DNA from: Caulobacter endophyticus
Lineage (GTDB): Bacteria > Pseudomonadota > Alphaproteobacteria > Caulobacterales > Caulobacteraceae
Length of the DNA: 64,000 nucleotides
Assembly (NCBI RefSeq): GCF_003116815.1
Contig: NZ_QDKQ01000024.1
Span: forward strand, 29,699-93,698
Reading direction: 5' to 3'
In this document: in pieces, positions 55,995-64,000 of the stretch
Layout: each line of letters begins with the position of its first letter
Numbering within the stretch: the stretch's first letter is position 1
The notes under the pieces: generated by a model
What the model was told of the DNA's origin: nothing
The model's input: only the letters and a program-made list of their open reading frames with translations
Databases searched by the model: none
Translations under genes and position numbers: made by a program

Positions 55995-56702
55995 TCAGCG
56001 CCCCTTGAAACCCGTCGCCACGAGGAAGACCTCGGAGCTGTCCTGGCGGCTGGCCTTCGGCTTGAAGTGCTGGACCTTCTCGAAGTGCTTCTTGAGGCGG
56101 GCGATGACCTCGGAGGTCTCGCCCCCCTGGAAGGCCTTGGCCACGAAGGCGCCGCCGGGACGCAGGGTCTCGATGGCGAACTCCGCGCCGATCTCGATCA
56201 GGCCGACGATGCGCAGGTGGTCAGTCTCGCGGTGGCCGACGGTGTTGGGGGCCATGTCCGACATCACAAGGTCGGGCGCGCCGCCGAGCAGCTCGAGCAG
56301 CTTGGGCGGACAGGCCGGATCGGTGAAGTCCATCTCGACGATATGGGCCGGCTCGACGGGATCGACGTGCAAAAGGTCGACGCCGACGAGCTGAGTCACG
56401 CCGCGTTCGACCGCCACCTGCAGCCAGCCGCCGGGCGCGCAGCCCAGATCGATGACCTTCGCGCCCTTCTTGAAGAAGCGGAACTTTTCGTCGATCTCGC
56501 TGATCTTGAAGGCCGCGCGGCTGCGATAGCCGAGCGCCCGGGCCTTGGCCGAGAACGGGTCGTTGATCTGGCGCTCCAGCCAGGCCTGCTGGCTGGGCGT
56601 GCGGCCGTAGGCGGTCTTCAGGCGCGCGGGCTTGGCGCGGCCGTCGGCATTGCCGCCGGTCGGCGGCTTGACCATGCGGCGCTTGGGAGGCTCGTCGTTC
56701 AT
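55995..56702 (-). CDS. rlmE: 23S rRNA 2'-O-ribose methyltransferase
   Basis: 235 residues of FtsJ/RrmJ type. RSRAAFKISEIDEKF contains the catalytic Lys, VIDLGCAPGGWLQVAVERG is the SAM site, MSDMAPNTVGHRETDHLR contains Asp and AFVAKAFQGGE the second Lys. A basic N-terminal extension of about 30 residues is typical for alphaproteobacteria. Overlaps the Ppx/GppA gene by four bases. Confidence 0.95.
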   Translation of the reverse strand: MNDEPPKRRMVKPPTGGNADGRAKPARLKTAYGRTPSQQAWLERQINDPFSAKARALGYRSRAAFKISEIDEKFRFFKKGAKVIDLGCAPGGWLQVAVERGVTQLVGVDLLHVDPVEPAHIVEMDFTDPACPPKLLELLGGAPDLVMSDMAPNTVGHRETDHLRIVGLIEIGAEFAIETLRPGGAFVAKAFQGGETSEVIARLKKHFEKVQHFKPKASRQDSSEVFLVATGFKGR

Positions 56703-57820
56703 GCGTTCACCGTTCGGGCCGAACCGGCCCCGCCGCGCCGCCGTCGGCGGGGGCGCTTCTGCCGATCCGACATCAGAGACATCAGAAGCCCCTCTCTAAG
56801 CCCTCGGTCGGCGACTCGCACGCGAGAACATGGCCAAAGCTCTTGAACGGCTTGAAGAATGGCCGCACCAGCGAGAACCAGGTCGGCGCGATCGGCTCCG
56901 ATGCAGGGCTCCAGCGCGCGTTCCTTGGCGGTCAGTTGAAGCAGCCGGCCGGCGGCGGCCTCGCAGTCGGAGCGCTGCATCCAGAGACCATCGACGACGT
57001 TGCGGTCATAGCGCGGCAGGCCAAGGTGCAGGCCCGCCAGGCTGGTGATCGCGCCCGAGGTGCCGACCATGTGCGCGCGACCGGCGTCGAAGGTCTTGCG
57101 CATCGGTGCGGCGTGCGGGAACGCCGATATCCTCGACTTCACCTCCTCGACCATGGCCCTGAACCAGCCGTCGTCGGCGCGCTCGCCCTCGGGGAAGCGC
57201 TCGGCCAGGGTGACGACGCCGATGGGAATGGACAGCCAGGCGCGGATCGGCAGCTTCCAGGCCTCGAACTGCCGCGGCTTGGCGTCGAGCCCGCCGCCCC
57301 GCAGATCGACCCAGGACAGCTCGGTCGAGCCGCCGCCGACGTCTACAACCAGAGCCGCATCGGCCTCGCGGTCGAACAGGCTCATGCAGCCGGCGACCGA
57401 AAGCTGGGCCTCCTCGCGCGGGGTAATGATCTGCAGCCGAAGACCGGTCTCCTCGGCGACACGGCGGACGAACTCGGTGCCGTTGGCGGCCCCGCGGCAG
57501 GCCTGGGTGGCCACGGCCTTGACCCGGATGGCCTTGCGACGACGGATCTTCTCGGCGCAGACCTTGAGGGCGGCCATCGACCGCTCCATCGCCGCGTCAG
57601 ACAGCTGGCCGGTCTGGGAAAGACCTTCACCGAGCCTGACGATGCGGGAATAGGCCTCGACGACGCGGAATCCGCGCGGTGAAGGCGTCGCCACCAAGAG
57701 GCGGCAGTTATTGGTTCCGAGATCGAGCGCCGCGTAGCACGGCTGCTCGCCCGGAGACCGGCGCGATCCCTGGCCGCCCTGGCCACGGGGTCCGCCGGGC
57801 GCTCTCGGCGCCTCCGACAT
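56699..57820 (-). CDS. Ppx/GppA phosphatase family protein
   Basis: 373 residues. ASKHA fold: phosphate loop YAALDLGTNNCRLLVA, second phosphate loop LVVDVGGGSTELSWVDL, and the acidic residue in TPREEAQLSVAG. It hydrolyses polyphosphate or pppGpp; single-domain length (no C-terminal HD domain) fits the exopolyphosphatase subgroup near rlmE in alphaproteobacteria. A basic Gly/Arg tail ends the protein. Confidence 0.93.
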   Translation of the reverse strand: MSEAPRAPGGPRGQGGQGSRRSPGEQPCYAALDLGTNNCRLLVATPSPRGFRVVEAYSRIVRLGEGLSQTGQLSDAAMERSMAALKVCAEKIRRRKAIRVKAVATQACRGAANGTEFVRRVAEETGLRLQIITPREEAQLSVAGCMSLFDREADAALVVDVGGGSTELSWVDLRGGGLDAKPRQFEAWKLPIRAWLSIPIGVVTLAERFPEGERADDGWFRAMVEEVKSRISAFPHAAPMRKTFDAGRAHMVGTSGAITSLAGLHLGLPRYDRNVVDGLWMQRSDCEAAAGRLLQLTAKERALEPCIGADRADLVLAGAAILQAVQELWPCSRVRVADRGLREGLLMSLMSDRQKRPRRRRRGGAGSARTVNA

Positions 57821-57978
57821 GGTCTTTCACCTTGTCTCGCAGGCGATTCGTCAGGAACCGCCTCACTTCAGGTGCGACCATAGCAACCGTGTCGATGCAC
57901 CGGAAGGCGGCGTGTCCTCACAATGAACGCCGTTTACGTTCAGGATTCAGTCAGGAGACTCGTCGTAATATCTTCATC

Positions 57979-58308
57979 ATGAACGAGAGACTCGCCAAAT
58001 TCGCGATCGGCCAGATCGTCAAGCACCGCATCTTCCCTTTCCGGGGCGTGGTGTTCGACGTCGACCCGGTGTTCGCCAATACGGAAGAGTGGTGGGAGTC
58101 CATCCCCGAGGACATCCGGCCGTCCAAGGACCAACCGTTCTATCACCTGCTGGCCGAGAACGACGACAACACCTACGTCGCCTACGTCTCCGAGCAAAAC
58201 CTGCTGGCCGACGATACGGGTGAGCCGGTGCATCACCCGCAAGCGGCGCTGATCTTCGAGTCATTCGACCACGGCGCCTACAAGCTTCGTCCCCGGATCT
58301 CGCACTGA
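57979..58308 (+). CDS. hspQ: Heat shock protein HspQ
   Basis: 109 residues from ATG 57979. YccV-like/HspQ fold: FAIGQIVKHRIFPFRGVVFDVDPVFANTEEWW...QPFYHLLAENDDNTYVAYVSEQNLL. It promotes or modulates proteolysis and binds DnaA-related clients in enterics. About 160 bp of divergent leader separates it from the Ppx/GppA gene. Confidence 0.95.
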   Translation: MNERLAKFAIGQIVKHRIFPFRGVVFDVDPVFANTEEWWESIPEDIRPSKDQPFYHLLAENDDNTYVAYVSEQNLLADDTGEPVHHPQAALIFESFDHGAYKLRPRISH

Positions 58309-58389
58309 CAGCAAGGTCTGACCGCGACCTCAGCGGTTGCGCGCAAAAATCGAACGGAACTTGCCCGAACGCGGGCGTAACGTCGTTTC

Positions 58390-59262
58390 ATGAGCGCAGA
58401 CGGTTTCAGCGGCGGGCCGCCCCCGGGGGTACGGCCCGATTGGACGATCGACCAGGGCTGGGAAGCCTATAGCCAGGCCGAGCACGACGTCTGGATCACG
58501 CTGTACGAGCGCCAGGCTCGCGTCCTGCAGAACCGCGCCTGCGACGAGTTCCTGCGCGGCCTCGACGCGCTGGACCTGCACCGCACGGGCATTCCCGACT
58601 TCAACCGGATCAACGAGGAGCTTCAGCGCCTGACCGGCTGGAGCGTCGTGGCCGTGCCGGGTCTGGTGCCAGACGACGTGTTTTTCGACCATCTGGCCAA
58701 TCGCCGCTTTCCGGCCGGCCAGTTCATCCGCAAGCCGCACGAACTGGACTACCTGCAGGAACCGGACGTCTTTCACGACGTGTTCGGCCACGTGCCAATG
58801 CTGACCGATCCCGTCTTCGCCGACTACATGCAGGCCTACGGCAAGGGCGGCCAGCGAGCGCTGAGCCTTGGCCGGCTGGCCAATCTCGCCAGGCTCTACT
58901 GGTACACGGTCGAGTTCGGCCTGATGGCGACACCGGCGGGCCTACGGATCTACGGCGCGGGCATCGTGTCGTCGCGGACCGAGTCGATCTTCGCCCTCGA
59001 AGACCCCTCCCCCAACAGGATCGGCTTCGACCTGGAACGGGTTATGCGCACGCCTTATCGCATTGACGATTTCCAGCAGGTCTATTTCGTGATTCCGTCG
59101 ATCCAGACCCTGCAGGAAGTGACCCTGCGCGACTTTTCCGCCCTCTACGAACGGCTGGCGAGCGCGGGCGACCTCGGCATCGCCCAGATCGTGGAGGGCG
59201 ACCAGGTGCTGACCCGCGGGACCCAGGCCTACGCCGAGGCCGGCGGGCGAATGCGCACCTAG
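58390..59262 (+). CDS. phhA: Phenylalanine 4-monooxygenase
   Basis: 290 residues, standard bacterial length without a regulatory domain. The iron ligands appear as FHDVFGHVP (two His) and the Glu in YWYTVEFGL; the pterin/substrate segment is FIRKPHELDYLQEPD. It converts phenylalanine to tyrosine using tetrahydropterin. Shares CTAG stop with the convergent tlyA. Confidence 0.97.
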   Translation: MSADGFSGGPPPGVRPDWTIDQGWEAYSQAEHDVWITLYERQARVLQNRACDEFLRGLDALDLHRTGIPDFNRINEELQRLTGWSVVAVPGLVPDDVFFDHLANRRFPAGQFIRKPHELDYLQEPDVFHDVFGHVPMLTDPVFADYMQAYGKGGQRALSLGRLANLARLYWYTVEFGLMATPAGLRIYGAGIVSSRTESIFALEDPSPNRIGFDLERVMRTPYRIDDFQQVYFVIPSIQTLQEVTLRDFSALYERLASAGDLGIAQIVEGDQVLTRGTQAYAEAGGRMRT

Positions 59263-59990
59263 CCCTTCACCGCCCAGAGCAGCTTTTCGACCTGCCCCTC
59301 GCCGCCGGCGATGGGGCTTTCGGCACGATCGCGCACGGTCCAGCCGGAGACCTCCAGGAAGGCCGAGACGCGATCGACGCAAGCGGCGATGACTTCGGGG
59401 TCCTTCACCAGACCGCCCTTGCCGACGTTCTCGCGGCCGGCCTCGAACTGCGGCTTCACCAGCGCCACGAGATCCGCGCCGGAGCGGGCCAGAGCCAGGG
59501 CGGCCGGCAGGGCCTTCTCCAGCGAAATGAAGCTGACGTCGGTGACCACGAGGTCGACGCCGCCGGGAGCATGCTCGGCAGTCAGGGTCCGGGCGTCCAG
59601 CGGCGACAGGTCCGTCACCCGAGGATCGGCCTTCAGGCTTGGATGCAGCTGGTCGCGGCCGACATCGACGGCCAGCACGCGGGCCGCCCCCTTCGACAGC
59701 AGCACCTCGGTAAAGCCGCCGGTCGAGGCGCCGACGTCGATGGCGATCCGCCCCTCGACAGCGACGGGCCACAGCTCCAGCGCCCGCACCAGCTTCAGCG
59801 CCCCGCGCCCGACCCAAGGGTGAGCGGCCTCCGCGACGATCTCGGCAGCCTCGTCGATCGTCTCGGAGGCCTTGGCCACGACCTTGCCATCGGCGACCAC
59901 GCGGCCGGCCTCGATGGCGGCGCGCGCCTTCGCGCGGCTGTCGAACAATCCCTTCTCGACCAGCAGTATGTCGGCGCGTTTACGGCTCAT
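59259..59990 (-). CDS. tlyA: TlyA-family rRNA methyltransferase (putative hemolysin)
   Basis: 243 residues. The N-terminal S4 RNA-binding domain (RADILLVEKGLFDSRAKARAAIEAGRVVADG) precedes an FtsJ-like methyltransferase (IAIDVGASTGGFTEVLLSKGAARVLAVDVG, VTDVSFISLEKALPA, LVALVKPQFEAGRE). TlyA methylates ribose in rRNA. It is convergent with phhA. Confidence 0.93.
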   Translation of the reverse strand: MSRKRADILLVEKGLFDSRAKARAAIEAGRVVADGKVVAKASETIDEAAEIVAEAAHPWVGRGALKLVRALELWPVAVEGRIAIDVGASTGGFTEVLLSKGAARVLAVDVGRDQLHPSLKADPRVTDLSPLDARTLTAEHAPGGVDLVVTDVSFISLEKALPAALALARSGADLVALVKPQFEAGRENVGKGGLVKDPEVIAACVDRVSAFLEVSGWTVRDRAESPIAGGEGQVEKLLWAVKG

Positions 59991-60014
59991 ACGCGCCTGA
60001 TAGCAGACTCGCGG

Positions 60015-60401
60015 CTAAGCCGCTTCGGCGTCGTTGGCAGCCAGGCCTAGGCGCGCCACGGCGGCTTCCATCGCAACGCCGCGCGGCACGACGATCCATT
60101 CGCGGGGCCTGGACGCGTTGACCGCCACCACGGCGTCCTTGGGGCAGACGTCAAAGCAGTCGACCTCGATGACCGCCAGCGGCGCCTTGCGATCCTTGCC
60201 CTTGCCGCCGCCGGAGGCCTTGCGCAGGGCCTTGGCGAAGCTCTGCTCGCCATCCTTGCCAAAGCCGCCGTCCAGCTTGCGCGAGCATTTGCGGCAGACC
60301 AGAACCACGTCGTTCCAGTCGGCGCGCACGCGCTTGATCGGCCTGTCCTTGCTCACCCGAGCCTCTTTGCGTTTCAGACGCCCAACCCGAGCCTTGGACA
60401 T
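60015..60401 (-). CDS. Thioredoxin-like [2Fe-2S] ferredoxin-type protein
   Basis: 128 residues. It has two Cys pairs, VCRKCSRKL and VDCFDVCPKDAV, placed as in the thioredoxin-like 2Fe-2S ferredoxin fold (also seen in hydrogenase and NADH dehydrogenase subunits). The first 20 residues are strongly basic (MSKARVGRLKRKEARVSKDR). Electron carrier or metal chaperone; partner unknown. Divergent from the following small gene. Confidence 0.75.
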   Translation of the reverse strand: MSKARVGRLKRKEARVSKDRPIKRVRADWNDVVLVCRKCSRKLDGGFGKDGEQSFAKALRKASGGGKGKDRKAPLAVIEVDCFDVCPKDAVVAVNASRPREWIVVPRGVAMEAAVARLGLAANDAEAA

Positions 60402-60458
60402 GGGAAGTCGAGCCCCGAAGTGCTAGAGACCCGCGCTTTCAACGCTTCGGAGGCTGTC

Positions 60459-60788
60459 ATGGCCCGCAATCTCAAGGGCGAACTCCTGCCCAAGGCCGCC
60501 GACCCGACCGCCGCCGAGGACCTTGCCTGGTTCGCCGCCAAGGCCGACCGCGCCTTCCGCCTGCGCGATCCTGCGCCGCTGGAATTCGGCCCGCTGGGCG
60601 ATCCCGGCGACGGCTTCAGCTGGCGCGTGCTGGTGGCCCGCCTGCCCGACGGCGGCCGCCTGCGCCTGCCGATTTCGCTGGCCTGGGACCTGCACAACGA
60701 CCACGCCAAGGACCAGCACCTGTCGATGCTGTTCGACCAGCTCGCCCCGGCCGAGGCCAAGGCGATGCTGAAGGCCAAGTCGAACTAG
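60459..60788 (+). CDS. Conserved hypothetical protein
   Basis: 109 residues from ATG 60459, six bases after GGAGG (the longer frame to 60420 lacks a site). Soluble, with GDGFSWRVLVARLPDGGRLRLPISLAWDLHNDHAKD and a helical end. No family recognised. It shares a CTAG stop with the convergent Nudix gene. Confidence 0.75.
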   Translation: MARNLKGELLPKAADPTAAEDLAWFAAKADRAFRLRDPAPLEFGPLGDPGDGFSWRVLVARLPDGGRLRLPISLAWDLHNDHAKDQHLSMLFDQLAPAEAKAMLKAKSN

Positions 60789-61231
60789 CCCTTGCGCATC
60801 CACGCCGCGACGGCCCAGGAGTGGGCGTCGTGGCGCAGGGCCACGACCGCGTCGCGCGGATCCAGCCAGACCAGCCTGTGGTCGTCCTCGACCTTCAACT
60901 CTGGCCGCTCCCCGGCCAGCCTCACGGCATAGATGCCGCCGTAGTTCCGCACCGGCTGGCCGTCGGACTTCAGGAACGGCTGCGAGACGTCGACGACATG
61001 CGCGCCGACCTCGACCACCAGACCGGTCTCCTCGCCGAACTCGCGGACCAGGGCTTCGACCTCGGTCTCTTCCCCGTCGACGGCCCCGCCCGGCAGGTCG
61101 AAGTAGGGCGACTTGCCGGGCTTGGTGACCTCCACCAGAGCGATCTGCCCTTGCGCATCCTCGGCGATGCCGAAGGCGGCGTGCCGGTCGGCATAGCGAA
61201 GGGACTCGTCGGGGGCGTAGAACGCGATCAA
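60785..61231 (-). CDS. Nudix hydrolase
   Basis: About 148 residues from a TTG at 61231, nine bases after AAGGA, four bases beyond the nuclease stop. The Nudix box is intact: GGAVDGEETEVEALVREFGEETGL (Gly, three Glu). It hydrolyses a nucleoside diphosphate linked to another moiety. The strong coupling to the nuclease gene (four-base gap) suggests co-expression. Confidence 0.88.
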   Translation of the reverse strand: MIAFYAPDESLRYADRHAAFGIAEDAQGQIALVEVTKPGKSPYFDLPGGAVDGEETEVEALVREFGEETGLVVEVGAHVVDVSQPFLKSDGQPVRNYGGIYAVRLAGERPELKVEDDHRLVWLDPRDAVVALRHDAHSWAVAAWMRKG

Positions 61232-61235
61232 GCGG

Positions 61236-62267
61236 TCAGTCCTTGCCAAACAGGTCGTTCCACGGATCGGCCTTGCCGCTCTCGACGTCGGCGACGCTGA
61301 TCTCCGGGCGATAGCCGATCTTGCCGTCGGCGCTGGCCTTCCAGGCCATGGCGACCATGTCGCGCAGCTCGGCCGCGCCGGCGGCCAGGCGCTCATCGAC
61401 GAAGGCCTTGGCGCGCGGATCTGTGGCGACCATGCCGCCCGACTTCTCGAGCTGATAAAGCGGCTCGGTCAGCTTCCAGGTGGTGGTCAGATAGCCGACC
61501 ATCCGGGTCTCGTAGCTGCAGGCGCAGTCGCGCAGCGCCGGCATCCTGGCCTTCACGTCGTCTTCCTTGGCCACGGCCTTGACCAGCGGGCCTTCAAAGG
61601 CGCCGTGGGTGCCGCGGCTCTGGGTGTAGCCGTTGGGGTTGGGATAGTCGCCCCAGCCGTTGTAGTGCACGCTCATGTGCAGCGGCTGGCTGCCGTCGCC
61701 GATGTAATGGGCCCAGACGCCCAGGTCGCGCAGCAGCAGCTCCTCGCGGCGCTTGAGGTCGGCGGCGTACCAGGCCTTCTTCTGAGCGTCGGTGGTCTGC
61801 TTCTCGGCCGCCACCAGCACGCGCCAGTAGGTGAAGTCCTTCACCAACTGCTGATAGCCGTCGATCATGGCGTAGGGCAGATAGCCGGCCTTCCACTCGT
61901 CCTGGCCGACGGCGCGCAGGGCCGTGGCGTAGTCGGCGCGGGTGGCCGGCAGGGTCTCGACCGTGAACTTCGGGCCGCCGAACATGCGGCCCTCGTCGTC
62001 GAGATCGAGGAAGTGGGCGGCGTCGCGATCGTGATCGTGGACCTTGCCCGAGCCCTTCCAGCGGTCCGGCTCGCGGGCGTACTCGCCGATGGCGGCCACG
62101 CCGTAGGGGCTGCGCACGAAGGCCGGCACGTCGTCAGGCAGGGTCTGGGCGCCCAGCACGCCGATCATTCGGTGGCCCGAAGCCCCCCAGGCCAGTGCCG
62201 ACTGGGCCGGCGCCGCCACGACGGCGGCCAGGACGAGAACCTTCAAAGTAGAAGACGGCGACTTCAT
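61236..62267 (-). CDS. S1/P1-type nuclease, secreted
   Basis: 343 residues. Signal peptide cleaved after AQSALA, so the mature protein starts with Trp-Gly (WGASGHRMIG), the N-terminal zinc ligand of S1/P1 nucleases. Further ligands lie in HDHDRDAAHFLD, AHYIGDGSQPLHMSVHYNGWG and the final His/Asp region. It cuts single-stranded nucleic acids in the periplasm or medium and probably provides phosphate or nucleotides. Confidence 0.93.
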   Translation of the reverse strand: MKSPSSTLKVLVLAAVVAAPAQSALAWGASGHRMIGVLGAQTLPDDVPAFVRSPYGVAAIGEYAREPDRWKGSGKVHDHDRDAAHFLDLDDEGRMFGGPKFTVETLPATRADYATALRAVGQDEWKAGYLPYAMIDGYQQLVKDFTYWRVLVAAEKQTTDAQKKAWYAADLKRREELLLRDLGVWAHYIGDGSQPLHMSVHYNGWGDYPNPNGYTQSRGTHGAFEGPLVKAVAKEDDVKARMPALRDCACSYETRMVGYLTTTWKLTEPLYQLEKSGGMVATDPRAKAFVDERLAAGAAELRDMVAMAWKASADGKIGYRPEISVADVESGKADPWNDLFGKD

Positions 62268-62282
62268 GCGCGCTCCGAAGAC

Positions 62283-62870
62283 TTAATCGATGCCGAGGGC
62301 CGTCTCGACGCGGCCGACCCAGGCCTTCACGGCCGGATAGCGCGCCAGATCGAAACCGCCCTCGTGGGCGACACGGGTGTAGGCCACCAACGCGATATCC
62401 GCCAGGGTCAGCCGATCACCGACCAGGAAGCCGCTTTCCGAGAGCCCGTTTTCCAGGCGCGCCAGGGCCGCATGACCGCGCTCGACCAGCTTGCCGTCGA
62501 GGCTTTCGACCGCTTTGCCCATATAGGCCACCTGGAAACGGGCCACGGCGACGTAGGGCTCGTGGCTGTACTGCTCCCAGAACAGCCACTCGTACATTCT
62601 TGCCCTCAGATAGGGATCGCTCGGGATCAGCACCGAGCCTTCGGCCAGGTGCAGCATGATGGCGTTGGATTGGGCCAGGGCCCGGCCGTCCTCCAGGAGC
62701 ACCGCCGGCACCTGACCGGCCGGGTTCAGCGTCAGGAAATCGCTGGTGCGGGACTCGCCCTTCAGGATGTCGATCTCGATCCACTCGAAGGGCAGGTTCA
62801 GGCGCTGGGCCGTCCACTTCACCTTCAGGCAGTTGCCCGACTTGCCGTCGCCGAAAATCCGCAGCGTCAT
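62283..62870 (-). CDS. Glutathione S-transferase
   Basis: 195 residues from ATG 62870 (GGGGGAAG upstream); a longer start at 62894 is less likely. Thioredoxin-like N-domain (MTLRIFGDGKSGNCLKVKWTAQRLNLPFEWIEID, Ser/Cys near the catalytic position, cis-Pro in NPAGQVPAVLLEDG, and QSNAIMLHLAEG) then the helical domain with LTLADIALVAYTRVA. It conjugates glutathione to unknown substrates. Confidence 0.93.
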   Translation of the reverse strand: MTLRIFGDGKSGNCLKVKWTAQRLNLPFEWIEIDILKGESRTSDFLTLNPAGQVPAVLLEDGRALAQSNAIMLHLAEGSVLIPSDPYLRARMYEWLFWEQYSHEPYVAVARFQVAYMGKAVESLDGKLVERGHAALARLENGLSESGFLVGDRLTLADIALVAYTRVAHEGGFDLARYPAVKAWVGRVETALGID

Positions 62871-63058
62871 ACGGTCGCTTCCCCCATTTTTCAAATGGCG
62901 CGCTAAACGATTGAATTTTCGGATAAGTTCCGAGCTTCACCAGAGGTTTTCATCCGATTCCACCCTATAAGGGCGACTTTAAGCGGGTTGTCACGGAGGC
63001 GTGATCGGCTTAAGGAACGGCCCGAACCGACAGATACGCCGATAAGAGGACCTCCTCG

Positions 63059-63553
63059 ATGCGACGCACGCTCGCCGGAATTTTGGCCTTCATGGCCATG
63101 TTCGCCGCACTCCCCGCCGCCGCGGGTCCCGACTCCGAACGCGCCAGCGATCCGCTGGGCGAACTGATCGCCGGGGCTCTGACCGGCTCGATCCCCGGCT
63201 CCATCGAATACAAGATGAAGGCCACGCTGTACCACGCCGGCGCCAAGGGCATCCGGGCCCTCGACAGCCTTGGCTGCAAGGTCGTGGCCATGCGCACCCT
63301 GGCCGTGGACACCAAGGTGATCCCGCGCCGCACGGTCGTATTCATCAAGGAGACCGTCGGCCTGCCGATGCCCAACGGCGAAACCCACGACGGCTACTGG
63401 TACGCTTCCGACATCGGCGGGGCGATCAAGGGCAACAAGATCGACATGTTCAGCGGCCAGGGCGCCAGCTCCATGAAGCCGCTTGCGGGCCTGAACCTCA
63501 CCCACCTGTCGGTGACCAAGGTCGGCGAATTCAAGGGCTGCCCGCCCGAATAG
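63059..63553 (+). CDS. Secreted 3D-domain protein
   Basis: 164 residues. A signal peptide (LAFMAMFAALPAAAG) is followed by a 3D (Asp-Asp-Asp) domain as in MltA and YabE/resuscitation-type proteins: VDTKVIPRRTVVFIKETVGLPMPNGETHDGYWYASDIGGAIKGNKIDMF. The conserved Asp residues are visible (VDT, SDIGG, KID). It may cleave peptidoglycan or hold its fold. A strong intrinsic terminator follows 30 bp downstream. Confidence 0.85.
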   Translation: MRRTLAGILAFMAMFAALPAAAGPDSERASDPLGELIAGALTGSIPGSIEYKMKATLYHAGAKGIRALDSLGCKVVAMRTLAVDTKVIPRRTVVFIKETVGLPMPNGETHDGYWYASDIGGAIKGNKIDMFSGQGASSMKPLAGLNLTHLSVTKVGEFKGCPPE

Positions 63554-63576
63554 GGCTTCGACGTCTTCGAGTTTTC

Positions 63577-63609
63577 CGAAAGGCCTCCCGCAAGGGAGGC
63601 TTTTCTGTT
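63577..63609 (+). terminator. Intrinsic terminator
   Basis: GCCTCCC (63581-63587) and GGGAGGC (63592-63598) form a perfect stem with a GCAA loop, followed by TTTTCTGTTTT. It ends the transcript of the 3D-domain gene. Confidence 0.9.
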
Positions 63610-63620
63610 TTGCGGCCTGC

Positions 63621-63814
63621 GGTTCCCCCTCCGGCCCTTCGGCTGCGTCCCCCTCAGGGGGAGGATCTGAAGCGGCGAACCTCTTCCCGTGGGGGAGCTG
63701 TCGGCAAAGCCGACTGAGGGGGGAAATGATTGCTGCCGCTGCGGATGTGCTGAGCGCATCAGGAACTTCCCCCTCCGGCCCTTCGGGCCACCTCCCCCTT
63801 CAGGGGGAGGATCT
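63621..63814. repeat. Two copies of a GC-rich intergenic repeat
   Basis: TTCCCCCTCCGGCCCTTCGG begins at 63621 and again at 63767; both end in a block of the form CCCCCT(T)CAGGGGGAGGATCT, which folds into a hairpin. Between them lies a related GGGGGAG..CTGAGGGGGG segment. The form fits dispersed intergenic repeats of Caulobacterales. Confidence 0.7.
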
Positions 63815-63973
63815 TTGAGGCACGGCTTTTCGTTCTCCCGCGTTCGCACGCGTTAGTTCGGGGAGGCGCGGAGCGGCCGGGCGGAGCCCGGAGACCGTGT
63901 GTTTGTTTAGCGTTTCGGCTTCGTCGACCGCTCCGCCGCATCATTTGTCTCGGAGGGGCCAGAGGCGCGGGTG
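63815..63973. other. Intergenic end region
   Basis: No gene is evident. It probably holds the promoter of a gene that starts at the window edge. Confidence 0.4.
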
Positions 63974-64000
63974 ATGTTTCAACCCAAGGGCCAGCCTTTC
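63974..64000 (+). CDS. Possible 5' end of a gene cut by the window edge
   Basis: ATG at 63974 follows GAGGCGCGG and gives MFQPKGQPF before the sequence ends; a GTG directly before it is also in frame. Only nine codons are seen, so identity cannot be judged. Confidence 0.25.

Overview
The window is high-GC DNA from an alphaproteobacterium, most likely Caulobacter or a close relative. The support is the gene content and style: HWE-type histidine kinases, a TonB receptor with an ECF sigma/FecR pair, a guaB-guaA gene block, FtsJ/Ppx/HspQ/PhhA housekeeping genes, GTG/TTG starts in overlapping operons, and caulonodin-like lasso peptides. No rRNA, tRNA or CRISPR array was recognised.

Left part (1-22.9 kb) is chromosomal accessory DNA. 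It holds stress genes (YflT-like protein, ferritin-like protein, large-subunit catalase, CsbD-like protein, cold-shock protein) and a four-gene lipid/sugar-modification cluster (acyl-CoA dehydrogenase, PIG-L deacetylase, NodS-like methyltransferase, GT2). It also has a relic of an IS3-type element around an XRE gene, two paralogous secreted proteins flanking a TraB-like membrane protein, a run of very small genes, three transglutaminase-like proteins with an N-formylglutamate amidohydrolase, and a receiver protein plus HWE kinase.

Middle part (about 23.0-50.9 kb) looks like an integrated conjugative/mobilizable island. Transfer genes (RHH protein, traG, DUF3363 relaxase, lytic transglycosylase, TraF-type peptidase, DUF2840, HTH, DUF2285) lie at one side; DUF736 proteins, a ParB, an AlpA-like regulator and a tyrosine integrase lie at the other, with the integrase next to the 3' end of guaA. 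The trb mating-pore genes normally found beyond traG are absent, so self-transfer is doubtful. Between these two halves sits the main discovery: a lasso-peptide locus (30.9-41.9 kb) with four precursor genes of only 35-38 codons (40547-41275), a fused B protein, an asparagine-synthetase-like cyclase, an S9 isopeptidase, a TonB receptor with a signalling domain, an ECF sigma/FecR pair and a GntR regulator. The four precursors all have an 18-residue leader ending in Leu-Thr-Gln, and predicted cores with rings closed to Glu8 or Glu9. The expected loop is: peptide made by A+B+C, leaves by an unseen route, is recaptured by the TonB receptor (which can signal through FecR to the sigma factor) and is linearised by the isopeptidase.

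Right part (51-64 kb) is ordinary core chromosome: guaB-MAPEG-rsmB-guaA, ppx-rlmE, hspQ, phhA, tlyA, a 2Fe-2S protein, Nudix, S1/P1 nuclease, GST and a 3D-domain protein, ending in a terminator and dispersed intergenic repeats.
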